Shown piece after piece: positions 1 through 9,363 of a stretch of DNA of 64,000 bases. The notes beneath the pieces were generated by a model that saw only the letters and a program-made list of their open reading frames with translations, made no database searches and had not been told where the DNA came from. Positions within the stretch are counted from its first letter, which is position 1, and every line of letters begins with the position of its first letter. Origin of the DNA: CAVQJU01 sp963754955 (GTDB lineage: Bacteria > Acidobacteriota > Vicinamibacteria > Vicinamibacterales > CAVVIG01); contig CAVWHY010000009.1 in NCBI GenBank assembly GCA_963754955.1, forward strand, positions 372,001 to 436,000. Direction: 5' to 3'. The position numbers and the translations under genes are program-made.

Positions 1-1140
1 CATCTCGTCGAAATACGCGGTACCGGGCAGCGGCGTCAGGATCGTGAAGCCCGCCTGGAACAGCTGGTGCTGTTCGACGAACGCCCAGAGCCGTTCGAAA
101 TCAGCCTCGGTCCACGCCGGGTCGACGACGAAGTTTCCGGTCACGCCATAGCGGTGGGCACGCGCGACGGCGACGCCCCGTGCCGTCTCGTCCACGGTCG
201 CGTCCTTGCGAAGCGCGTCGAGGCCTTCGTCGGTCGCCGCTTCCAGCCCGAAGAAAATGTCGAAGTCCTCGGCGATGGGCCGCCACGCCTCGAGCAGCTC
301 GGGATGCCGCGCCACCAGATCCGTCCGGCTCTGGACGAGGATCCACTTCTTCCGGATGCCGCGGCGCCTCAGCTCGCGGGCCAGCTCGAGACTGCGCGGC
401 GCGTGGTGCCAGAAGAGATCGTCGGCCACGAACACGTGATCGCCGACCGATGCGAAGTCGCGGCAGACGGAGTCGATGGATCGCTCGCGAACGGTACGGG
501 CGTGCACCTGCCAGATCGAACAAAACGTACAGCGGAACGGGCATCCACGGGCCGTCTCGATCAGATAGGCGGGCCGATGCGCCAGGCACGCATACTGCGA
601 CCGCCACGGCTCGACGTGGTGCCGGGCCGGAAGCGGTACGTGGTCCAGCGTCAGCGTGCCGATTTCGCCCTGGGTCCGCACCAGTTGATTGCCGCCGTCG
701 TGCAGTGCCAGTCCCGGCACGCTGCCGAGAGGCTGCCCGTGCGCGATTGCCGCGCAGAGCGCCGGCATCGCCTGCTCCCCATCGTCGAGCACGACGGCGG
801 TCACCGCGGGTACGAGAAACGGTTCCGGGTACGCGGCTGCCGTGTGCCCGCCGACGACGATCGGCACATCCGGCAGCAATGCCCGCAGGCGCTCGGCCAG
901 CAAGACGACTTCGTCCGTCTCGAGCGCGTGCATGGCGGCGATGCCGACCAGATCCGGACGCGATCGCCGCACGAGAGCGTCGAGCGAGCGATGGAAGCGC
1001 AGATCGGCGAGCGTGACGCGGTGCCCGCCGGCTTCGAGCGCGGCGGCAATGTATTCGAGCCCGAGCGGCTCGATGCGAAAGAACGGTCCGAGGCCGAAGC
1101 GCTCGTTCGCGGGCACGGGACGCAGCAGCAAAACATTCAT
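1..1140 (-). CDS. B12-binding radical SAM protein, HpnR-like (3' end outside window)
   Basis: The minus frame starting at the ATG at 1140 opens MNVLLLRPVP and stays open to the left edge, so about 380 residues are visible and the C-terminus is missing. Residues 1-130 look like a cobalamin-binding fold (VGGHTAAAYPEPF, lacking the classical DxHxxG). The radical SAM cysteines are in CPFRCTFC, C200, C204 and C207. Downstream segments such as VADDLFWHH, RKKWILVQSRTDL and FFGLEAATDEGLDALRK follow the layout of hopanoid C-3 methylase HpnR and related methylases of unactivated carbons. It sits head-to-head with the MMPL exporter, only 32 bp apart. A lipid C-methylation role is inferred; the exact substrate is not readable from sequence. 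Confidence 0.75.
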   Translation of the reverse strand, partial: MNVLLLRPVPANERFGLGPFFRIEPLGLEYIAAALEAGGHRVTLADLRFHRSLDALVRRSRPDLVGIAAMHALETDEVVLLAERLRALLPDVPIVVGGHTAAAYPEPFLVPAVTAVVLDDGEQAMPALCAAIAHGQPLGSVPGLALHDGGNQLVRTQGEIGTLTLDHVPLPARHHVEPWRSQYACLAHRPAYLIETARGCPFRCTFCSIWQVHARTVRERSIDSVCRDFASVGDHVFVADDLFWHHAPRSLELARELRRRGIRKKWILVQSRTDLVARHPELLEAWRPIAEDFDIFFGLEAATDEGLDALRKDATVDETARGVAVARAHRYGVTGNFVVDPAWTEADFERLWAFVEQHQLFQAGFTILTPLPGTAYFDEM

Positions 1141-1172
1141 GCTCTGCCGAAAATCTAACATACCATCGGTTC

Positions 1173-3686
1173 GTGGGATCCCTGGTCGCGGCCGTCGTTC
1201 GCTGGTCGCATCGGCGGCGCACCGTCGTGATCGCGATGCTGACGCTCGCCGTGATCGTGTCCATCGAAGGAACGCGGCGCCTCTCGTTCGATTCGGACGT
1301 GCTCTCGCTGTTGCCTCGCGACAGCCGAGTCATCCAGGCTTTCCGCGCTTTTCTGTCCCGTTTCGGAACACTCGATCAGCTGTATGTCGTCCTGTCTGCT
1401 CCCGAAGGGCACGCGATTTCGGAATACGCAGACGAGATCGACGCGTGGACGGAAGGCCTTCGCGCGGCGCCGGAGATTCTTCGCGTGGATGCCGGCACCG
1501 CCGATCGAACGCGCAGCTTCGCCTGGCTCGCCGATCGGCAGCTGCTCATTCTTCACGACCACTACCTCGACGAAGCGCTGCAGCGTCTCAGCCCGGATCA
1601 CTTGTCGTCCGTCATCGCCGGACGCCGCGATTTGCTCTCGGTGCCATCCGCCGATGTCGTTCAGCTCGTGCGGCAGGACCCGGCCGGCCTGTTCGAGCTG
1701 CTGAGAGACTCCGTCGGCGGCGGTAAACCGAGCAGCCTGATGATGGGGATCAGCGACGGCGCATACGTGACGCCGGACGGCCGGAGCCGGCTGCTCCTCG
1801 CGCGGCCGAGACGGCCACCCTACGACGCGGAGTTCTCGCGGTCGCTCGACGCGCGGCTGAAGCAACTGACGGCCGCCGTGGCCGCCCGCCCCGCGCAGGC
1901 GCATGACAACGAGGACAACGAGGAACGTCCTCCGATCCAGGTGCAATTCGCCGGCGGCCACCGGATCGCCGTGGAAACCGAAGCGGTCGTCAAGCGGGAG
2001 AGCATCTGGAACAGCGTCGGTTCGCTGATCGTCATTTTGCCGCTGCTCTACCTGGTCTTCCGGAGCCTCTGGCTGGTGACGGTCGGCTCGCTGCCATCCG
2101 CGCTGTCGCTCCTCTTCGTGCTCGGCGGGATCGGATATTCGCGGCGCAACGCTCTCGGCAGCGGCGACCGGGTCGGCTGCGATGCTGTTCGGCCTCGGTG
2201 TCGACGGCGTGGTGCTGCTCTACGTCGCCCATCGCCTGGCGCTTGCGGACGGGCCAGGGTGACATCCCGTCGGCGCTGGCAGGGCCGTCGACGAGCATGC
2301 TGCTCGGCATGTGGACGACGGCCGCGACATTCTACGGTCTCATGTTCGTGGACTTTCCCAGCCTGGAGCAGCTCGGGCGGCTCCTCGGGCACAGCATGAT
2401 GATCTGCGGCCTCCTGACGTTGATCATGGTGCCGGCGCTGCTCCCGAAACAGGCGCCCAGGCGGATGGTGCCCGCGCTGGTGATGCCGCGCCTCGCGTCC
2501 TGGATTTCACGGCGCCGGCGCGAGGTGCTGGTGATTGGGGCGCTCGCGACCGTCGCGCTGGCTATCGCCGCAACCCGGATCCACGTGAACCCGACACTCG
2601 ATCGCCTTCGCTCGGTCACCAGCGCCGCACGGCTCGAATCGACCATCGGATCCCAGTTCGGCTTGCCGAGCGACGTCTACGTTGTGCTGGCGGAAGGACC
2701 GGCGCTCGAGCCGCTGTTGCGCGTCAACGAAAGGCTCGGGCAGCGAATCGCACAGGAGCTTCCGGCTCTCGCGGTCCAGTTACCGACGAGCCTTCTGCCG
2801 TCGGCCGCGCAGCAGGACGCACGGGCGGGACGGATCAGGAAGAGCCGGTTATCGCCCGAAACGATCCGGGCGTCGCTCGAACGAGCGCGTGTGGCCAACG
2901 ATTTCACCCCGGGCGCCTTCGACCCGTTCGTGGAGCGTCTGCCCAGGCTGCTCGACGTCAACGAGCGCCTCACGTTACGACGGATACGTCGCGCATGGAC
3001 TCGGCGATCTCGTCGATCGGTTCGTCACTCACGACGTCTCCCACGACGGCGGCCGGTGGTCCCTCGCCACGTATCTGTTTCCATCCAGCCCGACGGAGGC
3101 TGCCCGTCTGGACGCGATCGTCAGGGAGACCGACCCGTCGCAGACATTGACCGGCCTCACGCTCGTCAACCGCGAGCTGTCGCGGACTTTCATGCCGCAG
3201 TTCCTGAAAGGGCTGGGAATTGGAACGGCGCTCGTCGTGCTGCTGGTGATCGGCGCGTTCCGCGACTGGCGGCTGTCGGGCTACGCGCTGCTGCCGACTG
3301 CCGTCGGCCTGACCTGGGCCGCCGGGGCGCTGGCCCTCGCCGGCGTGGAACTGGATTTGTTTGCCGTGTTTGCGGTCGTGACATTCGTCGGCATCGGAGT
3401 GGATTACGGCATCCACCTGGTCCACCGCTATCATGAGCGCGGCGATGCGGTGCACACCACGGCCGAGCTCGCGCCGGTCATTCTCTCGGCGGCCGGCATC
3501 ACCCTTGGCGGTTACGGAACCTTGATCTGGTCGTCGTACCCGCCTCTCCGGTCGATTGGCATCGTCTCCGCTGCCAGCACCGTGGCGCTCGCGGTGGCGT
3601 CGGTGCTCCTGCTGCCCGCGTTGCTCATGAGCGAGCCCCGTCGCGAACACTCCCCCGCCGTCACGGGCGAGCCAACGCGCCAATGA
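1173..3686 (+). CDS. MMPL/RND-family lipid exporter, reading frame broken three times
   Basis: The GTG-started N-terminus has one membrane helix and a large periplasmic domain (FDSDVLSLLPRD), then membrane clusters around 2000-2460 and 3190-3640 (VGIGVDYGIHLVHRY), as in MMPL exporters such as HpnN and the COG4258 proteins of polyene clusters. The frame moves +1 three times: about 2130-2146, at 2254-2255 (an extra c in gggcc restores ALADGQGDIP) and at 2975-2976 (an extra t restores NERLTYDGYV). With these undone the protein is one continuous chain of roughly 835 residues. Conservation on both sides of each break argues for sequencing indels. It is coupled to the glycosyltransferase by an ATGA overlap. 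Probable job: moving a lipid product out of the inner membrane. Confidence 0.75.
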
Positions 3687-4361
3687 CAGCCACGGACCGC
3701 TGCCGTCATCCCGGCGCTGAACGAAGCCGGTTCAATCCGTCGCGTGGTGGAAGGCCTTCGCGGCACCGTCGATCACGTCATCGTGGTTGACGATGGATCG
3801 ACGGATTCGACGGCCGCTTGCGCGCACGCGGCCGGCGCCGAGGTGATTGTGCACGCGGCCAACCTCGGCAAGGGACACGCGGTTCGCACCGGTCTCGCGC
3901 GGGTGTTCGAGGGCGAATTCACGCACGTTCTGCTCCTCGACGCGGACATGCAGCATCTGCCCGAGGAGGCCGCGACGCTCATCGACCGGGCCGTCCGAGG
4001 CGGCGCCGACGTGGTCCTGGGGCAGCGCCGGTTCGAACGCGACCGGATGCCCCCGTCGCGCTATCACGCGAACCGCATCGGCAGCCGGGTGCTGTCGTGG
4101 TTTGTCGGCATGCCTCTCGACGACACGCAATGCGGCTTCCGTGTGTTCCGCGTGGACGCGCTCAGGCCGCTGCGGTTGAACGCGACCAAGTACGAGATCG
4201 AAACGGAAATGCTCATCAAGGTTCGCCGCCGTGGCGGTCGTGTCGAGACCGCGCCCGTGACGGCCGTCTACGCCGGGCAGCAGAGCAAGCTGCGGCCCGT
4301 TCCTGATACGACTCGTACGTGCTTTCTGGCGGTGTACTATCGATTCCTTGAACGCCTCTGA
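3683..4361 (+). CDS. Family 2 glycosyltransferase, frameshifted just after the start
   Basis: GT-A fold glycosyltransferase: AAVIPALNEAGSIRRVV, VIVVDDGSTDST, NLGKGHAVRTGL and LLLDADMQHLPEE give the nucleotide-sugar and metal-binding (DAD) motifs, as in dolichyl-phosphate-mannose-synthase-like enzymes. The main frame has no start codon before GTG 3744, which would delete the essential first strand. ATG 3683, overlapping the MMPL stop as ATGA, gives MTAT and joins the main frame if one g at 3694-3695 is removed, so I take 3683 as the true start. Its 3' end overlaps the following acyltransferase start. GT2 plus LpxL-type acyltransferase pairs occur in lipid and aryl-polyene clusters. Confidence 0.8.
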
Positions 4362-5325
4362 GGATCTCGAGATCCCCGACGCCGGAACCAGCCGCCGGGA
4401 TCGGATCCGGCGCCGATGGACCCTGCACGGCCTGAATAACGGCGCGATCTTCAGCGCAACGTACCGGGGCGTCAGCGTTCTGCCTCGCCGGTTATCGTAC
4501 GGCATCGGGCGGGCCGGCACCTGGATCGCGTGGCGGCTGATGGCCGACACTCGCGCGGCCATCGCCGACAACCTCCGCCCCCTGTTTCCGGGAGAGCCGC
4601 AGCACGCGCTCGAGTCCCGGGCGCGGCTCACTCTCGCGTCGTATGCGAACGACGTGATCGATTTCATCCGGTCGCTGCGCGCCTCGGGTCCCGAGCTCGA
4701 GACGCTTTTCGATTACTCAACCGATGACGCGCAGCTGATCCGGCACCTGCTCGCCAAAGGGCAGGGGCTCATTCTCGTCACCGGCCATTACGGCAACTGG
4801 GAAGTCGGCGGCGTCTTCATCCGGAAGGTTGTGAAGATACCAGTCGCGATCGTCGCGATGGCGGAGGCGAACCCCACCGTCAACCGGCTGCGGCGCCACA
4901 TTCGCGATCTGGTTGGCGCCGACACGATCGAGGTCGGACAATCGCTCGATACGGCACTTCAGATCCGACGCCGCCTCGCGGCAAATGAGATGGTCGCCCT
5001 GCTGATGGATCGCCACGTCGGCCGCGATCGTGTCGGGGTGGACTTCCTCGGCCGCCGCGCCTGGTTCCTGCGAACGCCGGCGCTCATGGCGTTCGTCACC
5101 GGCGCGCCGTTGCTGCCGTGCTTCATCGAGCGCCTGCAACCCGGACGTTTCATGGTTCGCGCCGGCGAACCGATCGTCGTCGACCGGAACAAGCCCCGCG
5201 ACGAAGCGATCCGGATCGCCGCGCAGGATTTTGCGGACCAGCTGAGCGCGCGCGTTCGCCGGCGGCCGGAGTATTGGTATCACTTCTACCGGTACTGGGA
5301 CGGACCGGCCCATGAGCCGAGGTAG
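4348..5325 (+). CDS. LpxL/HtrB-type lysophospholipid acyltransferase
   Basis: The 325-residue protein matches the lauroyl/myristoyl acyltransferase family in length and motifs: catalytic HYGNWE (H-x4-E) about residue 148, MDRHVGRDRVGVDFLG, and a C-terminal EYWYHFYRYWDG. These inner-membrane enzymes move an acyl chain from ACP or CoA to a lipid hydroxyl. The frame starts at TTG 4348, overlapping the glycosyltransferase stop by 14 bp; no ATG lies near the conserved N-terminus. Its placement after the glycosyltransferase suggests acylation of the glycosylated product or head group of this locus. It is probably not the housekeeping lipid A enzyme, given the neighbours. Confidence 0.85.
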   Translation: MNASEDLEIPDAGTSRRDRIRRRWTLHGLNNGAIFSATYRGVSVLPRRLSYGIGRAGTWIAWRLMADTRAAIADNLRPLFPGEPQHALESRARLTLASYANDVIDFIRSLRASGPELETLFDYSTDDAQLIRHLLAKGQGLILVTGHYGNWEVGGVFIRKVVKIPVAIVAMAEANPTVNRLRRHIRDLVGADTIEVGQSLDTALQIRRRLAANEMVALLMDRHVGRDRVGVDFLGRRAWFLRTPALMAFVTGAPLLPCFIERLQPGRFMVRAGEPIVVDRNKPRDEAIRIAAQDFADQLSARVRRRPEYWYHFYRYWDGPAHEPR

Positions 5326-5343
5326 CCCACGCGGACGCGGCGC

Positions 5344-6381
5344 ATGGATCCGCTGACGCACATCGTCGTCGGCCGGGCGGTCGTCGCCGCCGCCAGCCGG
5401 CACGGCGGACCGCAACCCTTCGCTCTCGGCGCCGCGGCCGTCCTGGGCGCGCTGTCACCGGACATCGACAGCGGCATTGTGTTCGCCGGATGGGATCGAT
5501 ACCTGCGCGTGCATCAGGCGGGCACCCACTCGCTCGCCGGCGCGCTGTTCATGGCGTGCTGCGCCGCGGCGCTGGTCCGGTTGCGTTCCCGTCAGTCCAG
5601 CTGGCCCGCCCTGCTCGCCGCGGCAGGCTCCGGCGCGATGAGCCATGTGGCGCTCGATCTCGTGTCAGGCGCGCAGATCGCCGTCGGCTGGCCGCTGATC
5701 GGTCGGCCGGTGTCGTTGCCCTTCGTGGCAATGGCCGATCCGTGGATCATCGGGTTGTGCGTCGCCGGCCTGCTCGCGCTGCAGCCGGGACGATTACCGA
5801 TGCGTACGTCGGCCCGGCTGGTTGTGATCAGCGTCTCGCTGTTTCTCACCTTCAAGGCCGCGATGTTGGCCGCGGCGCTTGTCCGGACCGGAGTCGTACC
5901 GGCCATGCCAACGGCGGTCGAGGCGCGATGGAGTTCCTTGAGCGAGTGGACCGTCTACGGGCGAAGCGCGGGCATCGTCCGCTCTGTCGCGATCAGCAGT
6001 TCCGGCGTACCCCCAGTCCCGCTCCTGGCGCAGACAGTCGAATCAGACTCGCCGCTCGTGGCATCGTCGCGCGGGCTCGACACGGTACGCAATTTTCTCG
6101 CGGTGCACGAGTTTGCGTTTCCGGTCGTGGCGGTTGACGGCGGCGATCACATTTCCGTGCTGTGGTCCGACCTGCGGTACTGCGCTCCGGCGCCCGCAGC
6201 AGGGTCCCAAGGGTCCATGCGGTGCGACATCTGGGCGGGAGGCATTTTCGATCGCGGCGGTCGTGTTCTCAGGCAGGAAGTGCGGGTTGGACGGTTCGTG
6301 CAGACTCGTCCGCCGCCCGGGTCAGCCGGAACAGCACGTTCGCAAACGGCGTCGAGTCTCCCATCGGCCGCGTCTCGCTGA
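5344..6381 (+). CDS. YdjM-like membrane-bound metal-dependent hydrolase (DUF457 type)
   Basis: ATG 5344 lies 18 bp after the acyltransferase stop. The N-terminal half carries the family signature: DPLTHIVVGRAV, SPDIDSG, a His-rich HQAGTHSLAGAL and HVALDLV, with about five hydrophobic segments to residue 190. The second half (residues 195-345) is a hydrophilic extension. The last 113 bp overlap the convergent methyltransferase gene, and the final 35 residues (Pro/Ser/Arg-rich) look like noncoding read-through, so the natural stop may lie earlier. The biochemical reaction of this family is not well defined; a role in lipid or envelope modification is inferred only from location. Confidence 0.7.
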   Translation: MDPLTHIVVGRAVVAAASRHGGPQPFALGAAAVLGALSPDIDSGIVFAGWDRYLRVHQAGTHSLAGALFMACCAAALVRLRSRQSSWPALLAAAGSGAMSHVALDLVSGAQIAVGWPLIGRPVSLPFVAMADPWIIGLCVAGLLALQPGRLPMRTSARLVVISVSLFLTFKAAMLAAALVRTGVVPAMPTAVEARWSSLSEWTVYGRSAGIVRSVAISSSGVPPVPLLAQTVESDSPLVASSRGLDTVRNFLAVHEFAFPVVAVDGGDHISVLWSDLRYCAPAPAAGSQGSMRCDIWAGGIFDRGGRVLRQEVRVGRFVQTRPPPGSAGTARSQTASSLPSAASR

Positions 6382-7453
6382 GGAACCCGTGGCGCGCAAA
6401 GCAGTCGCGCCATTCGGCCTGGGTGCGCGGATTGAACGTCTGTGTCCGGCGGGTGCGAAACACGAGCGCCTTCAAGCCGTTGCCGACGCGAACCGCGGTG
6501 AACCGCCAGCCGGCGGCAGGGTCGGCTTCGCGGATCAGAACGACGCCGGCCGGTTCCAGACGTGATGCGAGCGAGCCGAGCAGCGCGTCCTGTTCGTGCG
6601 ACTCGAGCAACTGGAGTACATCGAACAGCAGCACCGCCCGAGCCGGCTCAATTGTGAGGGTTCTCGCGTCCCCGTGAATGACCTCGGCGGCGCCGTCGAG
6701 CGCTTTGCGCGCGCTCGCGGCCGGGCGCGGCCGTGTTTCGATACCCACCATTCGGTCGAATCGGGGAGGCTCCGGCCACGAGGCCGGCCAGCGGCGTTCG
6801 TCGAACGCCTGCCGCGCTTCAACGAGCAGCGCCAGCGTCAGTCCCTGTCCGCAGCCAATGTCGAGGAGCGTGCCGCCCGGAGGCAGGATGGCCGGACACA
6901 ATGCCGCCCGGTACACTGGATCCATTCGGAGCTTGCCGCGCGCGAACTCCCACGCCGTGATGCTGCCGGCGAGGTACCGATCTGACGCCCGGCGGACGAG
7001 ATCCGCATACATCGGGTCGCCTCCGGAGCCGCGCACCAACGCGTAGGTGCCCGTCGCGGCCAGCACCGCCAGGACTCCGCCCACGAACATGCTGCCGACG
7101 AGCGCATCCATGCCGAACACGCCAATCCCTGTGGACGTGATCGTGTCGCGGGACAACGGATGAAACGAGCCACGGCGGAGCCACGCACCCGTCTGGATCT
7201 CCGCGAAGATGAGCCAGGGCGCGACGAACGGGTTCGAGATGTTGGCGGCGAGGTACATCTTCAGCCGGTTCAGGCCGAGCGCGAACCCGACGGTCCAGCA
7301 AATCAGCAGATGGAGGCCGTACAGCGGCAGACAGCCGATGAACACGCCGAGCGAGACCGCGGCCGTCTCGCGGAGAGAACCGGACCCTTCGGTCCGGAGA
7401 CGATGAAACGCTCCACGAAGCCGGGGCGGCAGGAACGGGATCGCGGTATTCAC
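6269..7453 (-). CDS. DUF2062 membrane domain fused to class I SAM methyltransferase
   Basis: The start is GTG 7453, overlapping the FabZ-like stop as GTGA; the frame is open further upstream but that part reads antisense-like. Residues 1-140 form a DUF2062-type membrane domain (VSLGVFIGCLPLYGLHLLI, NISNPFVAPWLIF). Residues 190-390 form a Rossmann methyltransferase with LLDIGCGQG, a charged VIHGDART and VLLFDVLQLL. The fusion, translationally coupled to a dehydratase and inside a lipid locus, points to a membrane-associated methyl transfer to a lipid intermediate. It ends convergently inside the last 113 bp of the YdjM-like gene. Confidence 0.75.
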   Translation of the reverse strand: MNTAIPFLPPRLRGAFHRLRTEGSGSLRETAAVSLGVFIGCLPLYGLHLLICWTVGFALGLNRLKMYLAANISNPFVAPWLIFAEIQTGAWLRRGSFHPLSRDTITSTGIGVFGMDALVGSMFVGGVLAVLAATGTYALVRGSGGDPMYADLVRRASDRYLAGSITAWEFARGKLRMDPVYRAALCPAILPPGGTLLDIGCGQGLTLALLVEARQAFDERRWPASWPEPPRFDRMVGIETRPRPAASARKALDGAAEVIHGDARTLTIEPARAVLLFDVLQLLESHEQDALLGSLASRLEPAGVVLIREADPAAGWRFTAVRVGNGLKALVFRTRRTQTFNPRTQAEWRDCFARHGFLSETRPMGDSTPFANVLFRLTRAADESARTVQPALPA

Positions 7454-7863
7454 CCTGCGAGCGTCAGGCTCCCGGTCGCGACAAGCACGCCGTCGGCGGT
7501 GACCGTTCCCTCGATCTTGCAGAGCGCACCCATCCGCCCGGCGACCCGCGCCCGCGCCTCGAGTACGGCGCCCGGCTCTGCCGCCGCCGGAAATTTGATC
7601 GGACCAATCGCGGCGACGCGCAGCTGCACGGGCTCGGGCGACGGGCTGCCGCTCGACGCCGCCGCAACGCCGCCGGTCTGCGCGAGCAGCTCCACCAGGA
7701 TGACGGCCGGCACCACCGGATGGCCCGGGAAGTGTCCCTGAAAGTAGAAGTCGCCGGTCCTGGCGACACGCCTGGCGGTGGCGCTCGCGCCCTGCTGAAC
7801 GTCCACGATCTCCTCGATCAGCCTCATGGGCGGCTGATGCGGCAGGCAATCCAGAAGCGACAC
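7450..7863 (-). CDS. FabZ-like 3-hydroxyacyl-ACP dehydratase
   Basis: Small hot-dog-fold protein of 137 residues. The active-site region reads FQGHFPGHPVVPAVIL then VELLAQTGG, giving the catalytic His (HFPGHP) and Glu of the FabZ/FabA-type site, with LPHQPPM near the start. These enzymes remove water from 3-hydroxyacyl thioesters during fatty-acid or polyene chain building. It is separated by 41 bp from the divergent AMP ligase and coupled by GTGA to the DUF2062-methyltransferase. No ketosynthase or acyl carrier protein is visible, so the partner chain-elongation enzymes must be elsewhere or left of the window. Confidence 0.85.
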   Translation of the reverse strand: MSLLDCLPHQPPMRLIEEIVDVQQGASATARRVARTGDFYFQGHFPGHPVVPAVILVELLAQTGGVAAASSGSPSPEPVQLRVAAIGPIKFPAAAEPGAVLEARARVAGRMGALCKIEGTVTADGVLVATGSLTLAG

Positions 7864-7904
7864 GGCAGGTAGTATATTGCGACTTCAGCGGAGGCTTTCG
7901 GCCG

Positions 7905-9356
7905 GTGAGCGAGCTCGTCACACGCTTCGAGATGGTTCGGCGAGACAAGCCAGGCCGGATTCTGATTCACGCTCCGGGCGCCGGGCTCGAATGGTCGGCG
8001 GACGACGTCTGGGAGGCACATCAGAGATACGCCGCGTGTCTCGATCAGATCGACGTGGGCAGCGCCCGCGTCGTGTTGTCGGCGGCTGGAAACACAGCGG
8101 CGAGCGTGGCGCTTGTGCTGGCGTGCCGGGCCGTCGATGCGTCCTTCCTCCCGGCCGATTCGGGAATGGCCCTGCCCGAGCTCCTCGCGCTCGCGGATCG
8201 GTTTGGCGCGTCCGCACTGTGTCTGCCCGAAGCGGCTGTCGAAGCCGACCCGCGGCTCGATACCGATCGAATGGTGCGTCTCGACGGAAACGTGTGCCTC
8301 TGTCCGACCCGCGAGTTGAACCGCCGCGGCTATCCCGGCATCGCGTTTCTGAAGCTGACGTCAGGATCGACGGACACTCCCAGAGCCGCGATCGCCAGCG
8401 AAGCGCAGCTCGTCGCGGACACGACGCGGATCGCGGCCGCCATGGGCATCACGGGGGCCGATGTGCAGATGGCCACGATCCCCATTTCCCACGCGTACGG
8501 CCACGGCAACCTCGTCATACCGCTGCTGCTGCAGGGAACACCGATTGTGCTGCACGATTCGTTCACGCCTCATCAGCTGCTGGCCGATGCCCGGCGCTTC
8601 GGCGCGCGCATCCTGCACGGCGTGCCGTTCATGTTCCAGTTCCTGGTGTCGGCGCCGTCCGGCGACTCGTGGCCGGCTTCGCTCACGCAGCTGATCTCGG
8701 CCGGGGCGCCCCTGCCGCCGGCCATCGTCCGCGCGTTCCACCAGCGCTTCGGTCTGAAGATTCACTCGTTCTACGGAACGTCGGAGTCCGGCGGCATCTC
8801 GTTCGACGGCGACGACGAGATCGACGAGAGCGGGACGGTCGGCACGCCGCTGCCGGGAGTCACCATCACGCTGCTCGATCAGCACGACGTCAAGGGACGA
8901 ATCCACGTGGCCAGCACCGCCGTCACCCTCGGATACTCCGACGGCCCTGATGACGCGTTCACCGGAGAGGGGTTCCTCACCGGCGACTACGGATCCTGGG
9001 ACGACAAAGGCCGCCTCGTCCTCGCCGGCCGGGTGTCGTCGTTCGTCAACGTCGCGGGCCAGAAAGTCCGGCCCGACGAAGTGGAACAAGTGCTGCGAAC
9101 GATGCCGGGCGTCGCGGACGTCCGCGTGGTCGGCGCAGAAGATCCGCGGCGCGGCGAACAGATCGTCGCCTGCATCGTGGCAGAACGCTCCGGAACGATC
9201 CAGGCGATCGCGGTTCGACGCTACTGCGCCGGCCGGCTGGCGCCGCACAAGGTCCCGCGGACGATTGTCTTCCTCGAAACCATCCCGACGACGGCGCGCG
9301 GGAAGGTGGATCGCACCGCGCTGGCGGGGATTGTGCGCGCGCAACTCAGCGTATAA
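7905..9356 (+). CDS. AMP-forming acyl ligase (ANL superfamily)
   Basis: The 483-residue protein carries the adenylation motifs in order: LKLTSGSTDTPRAA (P-loop-like A3), SFYGTSESGG (A5), FLTGDYG (A7), GRVSSFVNVAGQKV with VRPDEVE (A8, hinge) and TTARGKVDR (A10 catalytic Lys). It begins at GTG 7905. Such enzymes activate a carboxylic acid as acyl-AMP and pass it to CoA or an acyl carrier protein. It stands 7 bp before the Tes-like radical SAM gene, so the two are almost certainly cotranscribed, and it may load the fatty acid used by this locus. The substrate cannot be read from the sequence. Confidence 0.88.
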   Translation: MSELVTRFEMVRRDKPGRILIHAPGAGLEWSADDVWEAHQRYAACLDQIDVGSARVVLSAAGNTAASVALVLACRAVDASFLPADSGMALPELLALADRFGASALCLPEAAVEADPRLDTDRMVRLDGNVCLCPTRELNRRGYPGIAFLKLTSGSTDTPRAAIASEAQLVADTTRIAAAMGITGADVQMATIPISHAYGHGNLVIPLLLQGTPIVLHDSFTPHQLLADARRFGARILHGVPFMFQFLVSAPSGDSWPASLTQLISAGAPLPPAIVRAFHQRFGLKIHSFYGTSESGGISFDGDDEIDESGTVGTPLPGVTITLLDQHDVKGRIHVASTAVTLGYSDGPDDAFTGEGFLTGDYGSWDDKGRLVLAGRVSSFVNVAGQKVRPDEVEQVLRTMPGVADVRVVGAEDPRRGEQIVACIVAERSGTIQAIAVRRYCAGRLAPHKVPRTIVFLETIPTTARGKVDRTALAGIVRAQLSV

Positions 9357-9363
9357 TGCCGCG

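Noticed and set aside
67..1158. Long plus-strand open frame opposite the B12 radical SAM gene
   Set aside because: Reads as low-complexity Arg/Gly/Ala-rich shadow; the minus strand holds clear radical SAM motifs.
1173..3686. Decayed MMPL pseudogene
   Set aside because: Each break is one extra base, at two of the three sites clearly a duplicated one, and protein conservation is intact on both sides, so indel error is preferred.
6269..7948. A single 559-residue fusion covering methyltransferase and dehydratase
   Set aside because: The first 160 residues are an out-of-frame reading of the FabZ-like gene; the true start is GTG 7453.
7450..9356. A standard aryl-polyene cluster
   Set aside because: Ketosynthases, ACP, LolA-like and ammonia-lyase genes are not visible, and two radical SAM enzymes are extra; kept only as an alternative for the lipid locus.
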